Part shown: one piece after another, positions 31,379 to 44,514 of the stretch | Numbering within the stretch: position 1 is the stretch's first letter | Layout: every line of letters starts with the position of its first letter | Assembly: GCA_002104895.1 (NCBI GenBank) | Contig: MCFG01000007.1 | Coordinates: 304,501-368,500, forward strand | Length of the DNA: 64,000 bases | Direction: 5' to 3' | From: Anaeromyces robustus | Lineage: Eukaryota > Neocallimastigomycota > Neocallimastigomycetes > Neocallimastigales > Neocallimastigaceae | Program-made: the position numbers and the translations under genes | Notes under the pieces: model-generated | Seen by the model: only the letters and a program-made list of their open reading frames with translations | What the model was told of the DNA's origin: nothing | Databases searched by the model: none

Positions 31379-33948
31379 TTATTGTTGAGTTACGGCTGGA
31401 GCATTTACATTACCTTCAGTAACATCACCTACTATTTCCCAATCACCTTCAAGGTTTTCCTTCCATAAAGTAACCTTATTGTCACCGGTAGAAACAGCTA
31501 AGATGTTACCAGAAGTAGACCAGCTAACTCTCCAAACAACATCTGGGAATGGTTCATTTAATAAAAATTTCTTATTCCATGTTGCACCTGGAGCATCTTG
31601 AGTCCAAATTATAACAGTCTTATCCTATTTTTAATGGTAAATAATAACAATAATAATAATAATAATAATAATTTTATAAAAATAAATATTTTATTTGTAA
31701 AGAAAATAAAAATATTAAAAAATTTAATAAAAATTATTATAATATTTAATATAATTTTTTAATATTTTTATAAATTTTTAATATTATAATAATTTTTATT
31801 ATTAATATAATATAATTATATTTACTTGTGAACAACTAGCTAAGTAAGTATTTGGTAAACCAATACTTGGAGCCCAAGCAATATCACGTACCCAATCTTG
31901 ATGTCCTTCAAGAGTAGTTTCTTCTTTCCATCCGTTAGAATCTTCTCTGTTTATTTTATTTTTATTGATTTATTTAATTATATTTGATATTAATGTATAA
32001 AATAAATTATTATAATTATAATATTTTAAGAAATTAATATATATATATATATAAATTTAAATAAAAAGTCATTGAGTATACAATATAATATATTATTATA
32101 TATTACTAAAAAACATTTTATATAATATAAGAAAAATAATAATAATAATAATAATAATGATATATCATTATATAAAATTAAAATTAAAAAAAATATATAT
32201 ATTTACTTCCAAATCTTTATTATATTATCACAACCAGCTGAAGCGAAACGCTTTGGTGAATTAGTTTTGTTTCCACCAACCATGGAAATAAGAGTTCCTG
32301 GAACACTAGCTGGAGCCCAAGAAATAGCGTTACAACCAATAGAATGAGCAGCAAACATATTCATATCCCAAGTACCATCATCTTTTATAATTAATTTTTA
32401 ATATTTATATTTTGAAATTAAATGTGTATATATAATATATATAATCATATTTCACATTAATTAAAAAATTTTATGGTATATAAAAAAGTAATAATAAATA
32501 AAAATAAAAAATAAACAAAAAAAATTTTTTTTTCATATTAATATAAATATTTATATTTATTTTATTACATAAAATTCATAACAATTATTAAAATTACCTT
32601 TGCAAGTAAGAATAGAAATTTTACCATCTGAAGAAGCACAACCAAGTATTAAACCATATTCATGTGGGGCCCATGCAACAGAGTTAACTATTTATTTCAT
32701 TAGTATTAAAATTAAATATGTTAAAATTATATTTAAATATATTATTTTTTTTTTTTAAAAAAAAAAAAAAAAAACTAGTCAATCATAAATATAGTTTTAT
32801 TATATAATACCTGAGGCAGAGTGAGCAGTGTGTTCCTTAATTTTACTCCAAGTACCATTAGTTTCTTTCCAAATAATTACTTTAGTATCATATGAACATG
32901 AAGCTAATAAAGTTCCAAATTTTGGATGAGCCCAGGAAACTTGCCAAACTGGACCTTCATGACTATTTTTATAATATTATAATTGAAATAACGAAATTAT
33001 TAATCATTGAGCAATTTAATTTTTAAATATAATCAATAACAATATATCTATCTTTTCTAACATAAGATCTTGGAATAATAATAATATGCTAATAAATAAG
33101 AAAATACTTTTAATAATATTATTAAAAGTATTTTCTTATTTATTTATTTCCTTTTTTTTTTTATCTATTTTTATCTATTTGTTTATTTAGTTATTTAGTT
33201 ATTTATTTTTCGAGAATATCAATTTATGAATTACTGAGACTATCATTAAATAAATGTTTGAAAGATAGATATTATATATTGTACATTAAAATTGCTTTAT
33301 ATTTTATTGATTTTATTATTTAATGTTAATCTTGTGATTATTATTCATAACTATTGTACAATTATAAAATTATATATTATCACTGTTATTTAAAAAAAAT
33401 ATCATAGAGAAGTAATACATTCAAAACATTATTGCCATTCGACAAAAATAATAATAAATAGATAAATTATATTAACATATTAATTATATTTTGATATATA
33501 CCCAATTAAAGTTTCAGCTGCTTCGTTACCACTTTCAACATCAAAAATTTTAATAGTACGATCTGATGAACAAGTAGCAAGTCTTTTTCCATAGTAATCC
33601 ATGGCAGCATCATGCTTTATTAATTAAAATATAAAAAAATATAATATTATAAAAATAAATAATATATATTCTGTTAATATTTTCCTTTCATTTTAAATAA
33701 TACTGATGTTTTCTTGATTGAATAACTATTATTAATAATTAAATTGAATGAAATGTGACAATATATTTATTTTTCTTGATTATTTTTTATCCACATTATT
33801 TATTTATTTTTTGTATATGAAAAAAATAAGGAATATAATAATAATAATAATAATAATAATAAATTTTGATATTTTTTACTACAAGTTTATTAATACATAC
33901 GATCATATCCTCATGATGAGTAGCAATTTCAGATGATTGATTATCCAT
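31379..33948 (-). CDS. SEC13: COPII coat / nuclear-pore WD40 protein SEC13
   Basis: Seven exons inferred: 33901-33948, 33502-33614, 32811-32962, 32598-32687, 32207-32381, 31826-31946 and 31379-31624. All splice phases agree, giving 314 residues against about 322 in human. The protein follows SEC13 along its whole length: [20 protein letters not shown] at the start, then [67 protein letters not shown] and [17 protein letters not shown]. These are the six WD-type blades. SEC13 pairs with SEC31 in the outer COPII cage at ER exit sites and with NUP145C/NUP96 in the nuclear pore Y-complex. Introns are GT...AG and AT-rich; the second (32963-33501) holds a 54-bp perfect palindrome. Its codons are richer in G/C than those of neighbouring genes, as expected for a well-expressed gene. 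Confidence 0.96.
33091..33144. repeat. 54-bp perfect palindrome in a SEC13 intron
   Basis: Left arm 33091-33117 (begins AATAAATAAGAAAATACTTT) and right arm 33118-33144 are exact reverse complements with no spacer (27 bp each). It lies in the intron 32963-33501. It is AT-rich but not a simple repeat. Confidence 0.95.
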
Positions 33949-34977
33949 AGTTATATATATATTATTTATGTAAAAATATTTATTTTATTCAATATTTATT
34001 TTTTATTTTCCTATTAATATTAGAATTTTAATATTTTTTTATCGTTTGTTTTTATTATTTGAAATTTAGGTTATAATTTGACAATCAAAATTATATACAA
34101 TATTTATTATTTAGATAAATATATTTAATTTGAATAAATATTGACCATGCATTTGTTAAAAATTTGTTATTTATTAAATGTATGATTTTTAAGAATATTG
34201 TTTATAAAAATAATAGAAAGAATATACATTAAAAAAAAAAAAATTAATAGTTGTTTATAATTATAACTATACATAAATTTAATAATATTAATTATATAAG
34301 ATAAAGAAAAAAACATATATTTATTATACCTTTACTAAATTTATTTTTACTTTTTTTATATAAAAAAAATATATATATTATAAAGATTTAGAAAATAAAA
34401 AATAAAATTTTATTATATGTTAAAAAACAAAATATGTAAAACTTATTATTTATTATATATAAAATTTTTTAAATCACAAAAAATAATAAATATATTTATT
34501 ACATTATGTATTAAAACGTAATACATTATTAATTAAATCCAATCATTCCAGTTAATCATCTTAACAAAATTTAACAAATACTTTACTTACAATAAATAAT
34601 TTAATAGATATATTATTAATAAATAAAAGTTAAAATATTATTAATAAAAGTTCTATGGAAAAGATGACATTTCCATTAATTGTACCAATGAAATTATAAT
34701 TTTTTTTTTTTCTATTTTTATTATACGTAATTATTTTTTTATTAATTTATTATTTATTTATTTGTTTATTTATTATAATTATTTCAAAAAGAACGAATTA
34801 TTTATTATGAGAATAGTTTAAGGATTATAGTAATTTTTTATAATTAATTAAATATACAAGTGTTCTTATAAAATGAAGTTTCAAATATTTTCATTTTCAT
34901 TATATTTTTCTAATATTTTCATTATATTATTTAGATAGAATATAGTATCATTTTTTTTATTTTTATTACTAAGAAAC
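33949..34977. other. Intergenic between SEC13 and ALG13
   Basis: Holds the presumed SEC13 promoter and ALG13 3' region, both genes being on the minus strand. It contains only AT-rich sequence; no specific motif could be assigned. Confidence 0.5.
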
Positions 34978-35721
34978 TTAATCTTCGAATCCCATTAAAT
35001 TATCTAATATATCAACAAATGCATTATTATTTTCCTTTAAAAATGGTTTAAATTCTATATTTTCTAAATTGTTCAAAGTATTAATTAATTCACTTGAATA
35101 AAAAAGATATTATATAAATAAGAAAAATGAAAATAATGGAAATTAGTATTAATGATAAAATAAAAAATAAAAAATATATATATAAATAATTGATTTATAA
35201 AATCAATTATTATTAATATAAATTTTTACCTTATTGAACTTGATATTATTACACCTTTTTTACTCATGGCATTTGCTAATTCAATTTGATGATTATCCAT
35301 TAAAGTTTCATTAGGAACAACAATAATTTTTTTATGTAATTCCAAAGCATCTAATATAGTTCCTGAACCTAATGTATTTTATTAAAATTAAATAATTAAA
35401 AAAAAAAAGTTAAAAAATATATATATATATATAATATTTACCTGCATGACTAATAATAAGATCAGCTTGTTTCATATCATTATAAAAGCTTTTTGAATCA
35501 TTAAATTTAAATTTATATAAATTAATACTGAGTGTTTCTCCAGTTTCTAAAGTATATTTATCTTTTGGAAAATTTTCAGGTAAAATAGAATTACCGTATT
35601 GAACTATTAAATTTTTAAAACCTAATGATATTAAAGCTTTAAAAAATGATTCCTGATTAATTTCTTTTAATAAATCATCGAATCTTGTTGTTCCAACAGT
35701 TAGAAATACACTTTGAATCAT
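34978..35721 (-). CDS. ALG13: UDP-GlcNAc transferase catalytic subunit ALG13
   Basis: Three exons: 35442-35721, 35230-35368 and 34978-35092, in phase, giving 177 residues (yeast Alg13 is about 200). The start [17 protein letters not shown] matches the ALG13/GT28 N-terminus. [20 protein letters not shown] spans the first splice and is the conserved His-Ala-Gly-Ser-Gly nucleotide-sugar motif. [18 protein letters not shown] follows, as in the family. Alg13 joins membrane-bound Alg14 on the cytosolic face of the ER and adds the second GlcNAc to dolichol-PP-GlcNAc in N-glycan synthesis. No membrane segment is present, as expected. Its start faces the C2CD3 gene, 965 bases away, so the two may share a divergent promoter region. 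Confidence 0.95.
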
Positions 35722-36686
35722 TTATATATATATAATTATTCTAAAAGGTTAAAAAATAATACTAACTTTAAAGTTTATCAATGATAAATAAATAAACGAA
35801 TTGAATAAATAAATAATTAAATGAAAAAAAAAATAATTAAATAAAGATTTATTTTAATTTTATAAATTTTTTATTTTATTTTTTTTTTTTTTTTTCATTT
35901 CATTTTTAATTAATTTTTTAATTTTAAAATTTTAAAATTCTATTACATTCAAATATATGATAATAATATATTATACTTTAATTAAATATAGATTTATAAT
36001 AAAATTTTGTTTTTTTTTTTTTTTTAATTAAATTTTTATTTTAGATTATTAAATTATTTTCTAATTTAAATATTTTTATATTACATAGTAATACAAAAAA
36101 TAATAATAATAATAATTGATATCATTGAATTATTAATTATTAATATTTTTAATATTTATTTCTTTCTTTTTTTTTTTGGTTTTATCATATTTCATTTTTT
36201 GTTTTTATTTATTATTTTAATTCATATACATATTCATTAATTTAATTTTTTTTCGTTCATTCATATTTTTATTAGTATCAGTCAATATATTATTAAATTT
36301 ATCTTTCATTATTTTATAAAAATATATACCTAAATATATACAATGCAAAAAAATTTTTTTTTGATTTTTTGATTTTTTTTTGTATTATAATTAAAAATTT
36401 GAAATAAAAAATTAAAAAATATATCAATTAAATAGCTACTACCTTTTTTATTTTTATTATTTCAGAAATTTCAGAAAAAAAATGAATATAAATTAAATTT
36501 GTTAAATATTCTATTTTAAAGAATTGAATAATACAATATACATTCCTATTGATACTATTTCGTATAATACTTTTTTTTTTGGCATTTTAAAATCTTGATA
36601 TTTTGATATTTATAAAATATTTTCAAGTAACAACTATATAAATATATATTTCATATATTTCATATTAAATAAATCATATATATAAC
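35722..36686. other. Divergent intergenic region between ALG13 and C2CD3
   Basis: 965 bases between two start codons on opposite strands, hence the likely promoter of both genes. Contains T-runs (35881-35895, 36010-36024) and TA-rich DNA. No specific factor site could be recognised. Confidence 0.5.
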
Positions 36687-38326
36687 ATGTCAAGAAATAT
36701 AAATAAAATATCAAGTAAAATTCATGGTAGTTCTACTTCTAAAAACAAGACAATTAAATATGATGAAAGATATTCTACTACAGACATATCTATACCACCA
36801 AAAGTGAAAGGTATAACGTATTATTTTTTAACTGTTAATATAAATACTTTAATATGGAAAGATATAAATTATAAAAAAAAGTATACTTCATATGGTATAA
36901 CTACATCAAGGTCAACAGTAAAAGTTAGACTTCAATGGTGGGGAGATGATACAGGTTCAGGTTCTATATTTTATCCTTATATTGCCGGACCAAATAGTAC
37001 AAAATCAAAATTTAAGAATGAAAATAATAGTATTTATGAAAATAGTATAAAACGAAAAAAAATTAATAATATACCAAATAGAAAAAATAAAAATTTTTAT
37101 AAAGTGACTAGTGCTACTTATCCTATATGTTGTGATATTCATGAATTAAATTTATATTTTACTGATATGAAAAATATAATATTAGATATTATTGTAGATG
37201 GAAGTATAATGGGGAAGAGTATCATAGAAGATTTAGCAAATATTACCGAAACATTAAAACCAATACATAAAACTTATCCTGTATATCTTGTCAGTCCAAA
37301 AGGAAATATTAAACAATCTATAATAGCAGAATTGGATGTTGAATTTATTTTACAAAAAAATAAATTTAATAATAGTATGATATATATATGTGTTATTTAT
37401 TGTTCCTTTTTTTAAAAAAAAATAATAATAATAAATATATCTAAAATTATATATATATATATATATATATTATATTTTATTAAAAAATAAAAGGAATGGA
37501 AAAAATGATGACTTTAAGTTCTACTCAAAAATCTGAAAACACTACAGAAGAAATAAAAGATTTAAATTCTATTATAACAGAAGAAATACAAAGTGATACA
37601 GAAATACCTGTTAAAGAGACAAAAGAATATTTAAAAAATTCTGTTCCAATTAATAATACAGAAAAAAGTAGTAATAATTCAAAAGATAATAAATCAAATA
37701 GTATTACTGAAAATGAAGATAATAATAATAATCAAAAAAATGGTAATGAGGAATCACAATTTATATTAGATAATATATTAACAAATGAATGTACAGCTAA
37801 TATTATGAATACTAAAGAACCATTAAATTCAATAAAAGATTATTCAGAGTATTCAATTGAAAATATTAAAGAAGAGAAAAAAGGTTTTATAATTATTTAA
37901 AATATATATCTACCATAATTTAAACTTTTAATTAATTTATATATATATATATATTTTTTTTTATGTTTTTTTTTTTTATATTTATATACATATATATTGA
38001 ATTTATATATTTAATTAATTAAAATAGTGGATAATTCTTCAGATTATTCTTCTATACAAATCAGTGATACTATTAAGGAATCATCAATTTTAAAAAATAT
38101 AAATAAAAATGAAAATGAAATAAATAAAAATAATAAACAACCCAATTTATCGATAATAGATGATACTGAAAAATTAAATTCTCCAATTAATATTTTAGAT
38201 GAATCAATATCATCATTAAAAGATATCGATATAAATAATACAAATATTAGTTATATCATTAGTACAGATAAGGATAGTAACAACAACAACAACAACAATA
38301 ACAACAACAACAACAACAACAACAAC

Positions 38327-38369
<43 letters not shown>

Positions 38370-39921
38370 TGGATTCAGAAGAAAATAATGATATTATAAA
38401 GAACAATAATAATGTTAATAATGGAAGTAATATTATTGATAATAATAACAATAATAACAGTTATATTGAAAAAAATAATAATGATATAAATATGAAAAAT
38501 AATAATAATACAAATATGAATAATAATATCAAAAATCTTCCAATTAATATAAATAATGTTGAAGGTGATGAAGATGAGGATGATTATTTAATAAAAAACT
38601 TAAAACAACCTATTAATCTCAGTCAAATGAGTTCAATTTTAGAAACGGAATTATCATCAGATATGAGTAATATTTTAAAAAATGATATCATATATGAAGC
38701 ATTAAATATGAAGGAAACAAATGATTATTTACTTAATAGTAGTACTAGTTTTAGTGAATTGAACTCTAATGATACTGATTTAATATTGGCAGATATTAAA
38801 AGTTTAGATGATATCAAACTTGAAATAGTTCATCAAATATTAGATAAAAAGAAAAATAATAATAAAATGAAAAATAAGGAAAAAGAAGAAAAAAATAAGA
38901 TAAAGAAAGATAAAGAGAATCCTTCTTCAGTGAATGATAATAATAACAATAATGACTTTATAGATCATATTGAGGATCAAAGTTTTAATGATATCATCAC
39001 AGATAAATATAACATGAATAAATCGATGTTATCAATAGAAAAAATGAGTCTTTTATCAAAAATTAATATAATTTTTATTAATTTTTATTCACTAAATTTA
39101 AAATATCCACCAGTAGAACGTCATCTAAAATATGTTATAAAATATAGTATACCAGACAGTACACCTATTTTAACAAAAACCCAAATGTACACACAATTTT
39201 CCACAGATATCCAAATAAATGATAATAATACAGAAATTCAATTAAATCATTCTAATAATATTAAGCTAAAATTTGATTCTCATCTTTTAAAATTCTGGCT
39301 TAATTTAAATACCGTGATTTCTATTGAAATTGAAGCTATTCGAGAAACAAATAAAAATAATCATTTAGAATCTAAAGATAATTATAAAAACTTAATTCTT
39401 TGGAAGGGAACATCATCTATAAAATGTAGAGATTTAATATGTCTTCCAAATTTAAAATTAAAATCTTATATACCAGCATATAAAGAATCATCTTCAAAAA
39501 AGAAGAAAATAGGTTTGGCTTGTTTTTAAAAATACTTTATATTAAAATAATATAAATAATATAAAAATATAAAATAATAAATAATCTTTTATATATATAT
39601 ATATATTATAATAAAAATTTATTTAATTAGTATTTTTAATTAATTATATTTATTTTTGTTTCTATAATCATTTTTTATAATATTATATTTAATTTTTTCT
39701 AATTATATAAATATAATTATTATATATATAATATATATAATAATTTAAAAATATTAGTAAACAATAATAATAATATACCCGAGAAATCTCATTATGCTGA
39801 CATTTATCTTTGTTTACAACTTCAAGAAGATGATGAAAATGAAAAAAAAAGGAAAAAATCAAAAGAAAAAAATAATTCAAAAAAAGATATAAATGACAAT
39901 GAAATTAAAGTGAATGATAAA

Positions 39922-40017
<96 letters not shown>

Positions 40018-43000
40018 GATAATAATAATATTAATAATAATAATAATAATAATATAATTAATGAAGAAACCCTTATTACTAAAATTATCAATATTATTAA
40101 AAATACTGAATTAAAAAGTAGTGTGATTGAAAATAATTTAAAAAGTCTACCATTAAATAGTGAAATAATTAATGAAAATGAAGATAAAACAATAAAGGAA
40201 ATCAATAAAAAAGATAAAAAAGATAAAGTTGATTTAAATAAAAATAGCATTAATGATGATAATGTTGATAATAATAAAAATATAACTCCAATTCATAATG
40301 ATAAAAATACTACTACTGCAATTAATAATAATATTAATAAAACAAATATAAATCAAATGATTATTCCAACCTATTATTTATATATTCAAATTACAACAGC
40401 TAGGGCTTTAGCTATAATACCATCAATTGTTAAAGATATTAGTTATACCAATAGCACAAATCATTTACTTTCTTCGATATCAACACTTTTATTTTTACGA
40501 TTAAAATTGTTTTCTTCTAACACTATGCCAATTGAAACTCCGCCTATTTTATATGAAAGTTCTTTAAATACCTCACATAATTCTTCACTAATATCAAATA
40601 TAGATAATATGAATAAAAATATAAATGATAATAATATAAAAACAAATTTAAATTCTAATAGTGAGTTTAATTTTAATTTTAATTATTCATTACCCATTGC
40701 TATGACTCCACAATTTATAGAAAAATATAAAAATACACCTATTATTGTAGAAGTATGGAAAAAAACAATTCGTTTAGAAACTGAACAAAAAGAAATTAAA
40801 AATGAAAATCAAAATTCTAATTCCAATACCAATTCCAATAATGTAGAAACAAAATTAATGGGATTATTAAGAATACCATTTCAGCATTTAATTTCTTCAT
40901 TTATAGCCAATAAAGATATTATAATTACTTCAAACAATAATGATGATACAAAAAAATACATTACTCCATTAGTATTACCTGAAGCTGAATATCCTATAAT
41001 GGATCCTTTTACAGGTATAAGTAAAGGATGGGTAAAATCAAGTTTAGCTTTAGGTTTATGGGATCAAATATCTAAATTAAATAATATGTGTGGACTTAAA
41101 ACTATATTAGATACAAATATAGAAAGAAAGGAAAAAGATAAAGATATAGATAAAAATGATGAGAAAGAAAAAGAAATTAATGACAAAGAAAAAATAAATA
41201 TTAAAAAAGCGGAAAGAATTAACCAAGAAAATGAAAAAATTAAAGAAAATAAAAATAAAGCTAATTCATTCATTTATCCAATAATAAATATTACTATTCA
41301 TAGAGCTTGTGGTTTAAAAGCTCTTATTGATGCAATATTAGCAGTTCTTTCAGATTTATATTCAAAAAAGAAAAATAATGCTAATAATGATAATAATTCT
41401 GATGATCAAACTTTAAAAAATTTAAGTTATGCTAAAAAAGAAGGCGTTAATTCATATGTTCGACTTCAAATTTTCCCAGATACAATATTAAAACAAAGTA
41501 ATAGTAAAATAAAATGTATAAACCTTAATGAAAAAAATAAAAAATTAAATAATAATGCTAATAATAATAATGATGATGATAATGACGAAGAAATATTCCA
41601 TGATGAAAATGAAAATGATAATATTATTATAACATCAATTTGTAATGAAAGTTTTACACCAATATTTGAAGAAAAAACAAGTTTAGGAATAATAGGAGAT
41701 GAAACTGAAATTATTAGATGGTTAAGTACTACAGATAAAAAAAAGGGAGGTAAAGCTATAGGAGAAATATGGCATCGATTTCCTAATTATTCTAATACCA
41801 ATAAAAAAAATTTTAAATATGAAAATAATGATGAAGAAGAAGAAAGCAATTCATCATGTTCAGATGAAGAGGATGAAGAGGATGAAGATGAAGAAATATA
41901 TAAAGATATACTTATAGGAACATTTGAAATTAATTTAGATTTTTTAGTCAATCGAGCAGGAATAGTTAATAAATTATGGGTTCCCATTTATTTACCTAAA
42001 AAAATTGTTGATTTTTTTAAAGAAAAAAATAATTATAGTTTATCTTCTTTTAAATATCTAGGAGCAAATATTCAAATTTCAATTGATATGGAAAAAGGAT
42101 TTGATCTTGGTGCTATATCTTATTCCGATCAAAAAATAGGACTAAATACAGTGGATAATGATTTATCTATTATATCTAATATATCTACTACTCCCACACA
42201 ATTAGCTAAATTCAAAGTAAAAGTGAATAAAATATTCCTTCCATTAAATGATAATGATGAAAATACTGATAATCAAACTATATTTTTAAGATGGGAAACT
42301 CCAGAATTACATGATGATCATACACATAATAATAATATCAATAATAATAATTATAACGATACTAAAATAAATCATATATTAAAAAATAATAAAAAACATT
42401 ATTATTATTCTGAAAAAAAGGAAATAAAATCTACTTATCTTGAAGAAGAAGGAATAGTAATTAATATATCAAATATTGATTATGAACAAGAGATTATATT
42501 AGAATATAATTCTAATGTTATTGAAAATTTAAGAGATAATCAATTTGAAATTGAAGTTTGGAAGATAGGATTAAAAATGAATGATGCTCAACCATATAAA
42601 GTGTATATTGGTTCATGTTTTGTTGATCTTTATAGTTTAGTTATTTCGAATCGTAAACCACGTCATCATCATAATAAGAAGAAATCTATACAACCGAAAA
42701 AGAAATTAAACCAAATTATAGGTATTTATCCATTAATTAATCCAGACTCAAGTTATATGTATGGATCAAAAATGGAATTATGTATAGAACTTAATATTAA
42801 ATCAAGAAGTAGAAATAATAGTTTTATTTGTAATTCCTCAATGAGTTTTAAATTAAATAACAATAAAAAGGAAGATATTAAGAAGACAATTGATAAAAGT
42901 AATAATAATAATTATTATTATAATAGTAATAGTAATTCAGAATCATCAACAACTCAAAATAAAGAAGATCCAACAGAAATTTTAAATGTATCTTTATCTT

Positions 43001-44433
43001 CTATTGCACCATCTGTTATTTCAGCAGCATCAATAATGGAATTGAATGAAATAAAAAAAAAGAAAAATAAATCCTATCCATTAACTACTACATTATCTAA
43101 TAAAAGAAATCATAAAAATAATATTATAAATAACAATGATGATAATGATTTAATATCATCTTATAATGATATTAAATCAAGATCATTTATTAATTATTCA
43201 TTAAATAATTCATTTAAACTAAGTAATAATAATTATGAAAATTATTTTAAAAATCAAAATTCAAATCAATGTAAATTAGAATTTATTATTGAAAGAGCTT
43301 TTCATATAACCCTTCCAAAAGTATATTTACAATTACATAATAATAATAATAATATTAATAATGATGATAATTCTCAATTTAAAGATGTTACACCTTATGT
43401 TTATGTTACTTTGGAATGGAAATATGGATCAATTAACAATAACATGAATAATTATAATCGTAATTATAAAATATATAAAACTGAAGTTAAACATGATTCT
43501 TCACCTATTTGGAATTATAAATTTGAAATTGAACAAGATGTAAATGAATTATTTATAGAAACAATACAAGATACAGCTTTACAATTTAAAGTATGGCATC
43601 TTTCTAAAAATGACAATATTAATGATAACAATGATTATAAAAAAACAATGAATTCTTTTGAAAAAAATAAATATAATAATTTATCTTCAGATTTTAATAA
43701 TAATAATATTAATAATAATTATCAACATTATCTCATTGGAACAGCAAATATATATCTTAAACCACTTCTTTCATGTGTACTTAGAGAAATGCGTGGATGG
43801 TATAATATTATAAATGATGATTTAAATTGTAATGGAACATTAGGAGTATCAATTCGTCCAAATGATAGTTTCTTTAATAAATGTAAAGAAATTTCAAATC
43901 GAACTGATAATAATTTACTTTTTAAGAAAAACTTTTCTTCTATAACTACACCATTATATAATACAGAGAATAAGTTTTATCAAAAAGAAAATTTATTCCC
44001 AGATAAAAATAATATATCATTAAAATCTACTTCAAATATATTTAATACAATCGATTTAAAATTAAATAATATAGAAAATAGTTTTACCCAAAATTTAAAT
44101 GATACTCTAACCACTAAAAAATATCCATTTACTACTTCAATAAATAATATCAATAATAATATTGATAATAATGGAAATAATACTAATACTACTACTACTA
44201 CTAATAATAATAATAATAATAATCAATCTGAAGATAAATTGAATTTTTTGTCATTAAGGTCTTCATCATCAAATTCAAACATCAGTTTTTTAAATTTGAA
44301 ATCACAACTGACTGAAAAATTAGCTGAATTAGAATTTATTCAAAAAGATATGCTTTCAAAATTAAATCCTAAATCTAGTATAACCAATAATTCTACTTTT
44401 AATAACAATAATAACAATAACAATAACATTAAT

Positions 44434-44514
<81 letters not shown>

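Noticed and set aside
39822-40250. Ser/Leu-rich minus-strand open frame
   Set aside because: It is the antisense of the Asn/Asp codon runs in the C2CD3-like gene. The same applies to 41064-41273, 41787-41987, 38251-38451 and 46667-46852.
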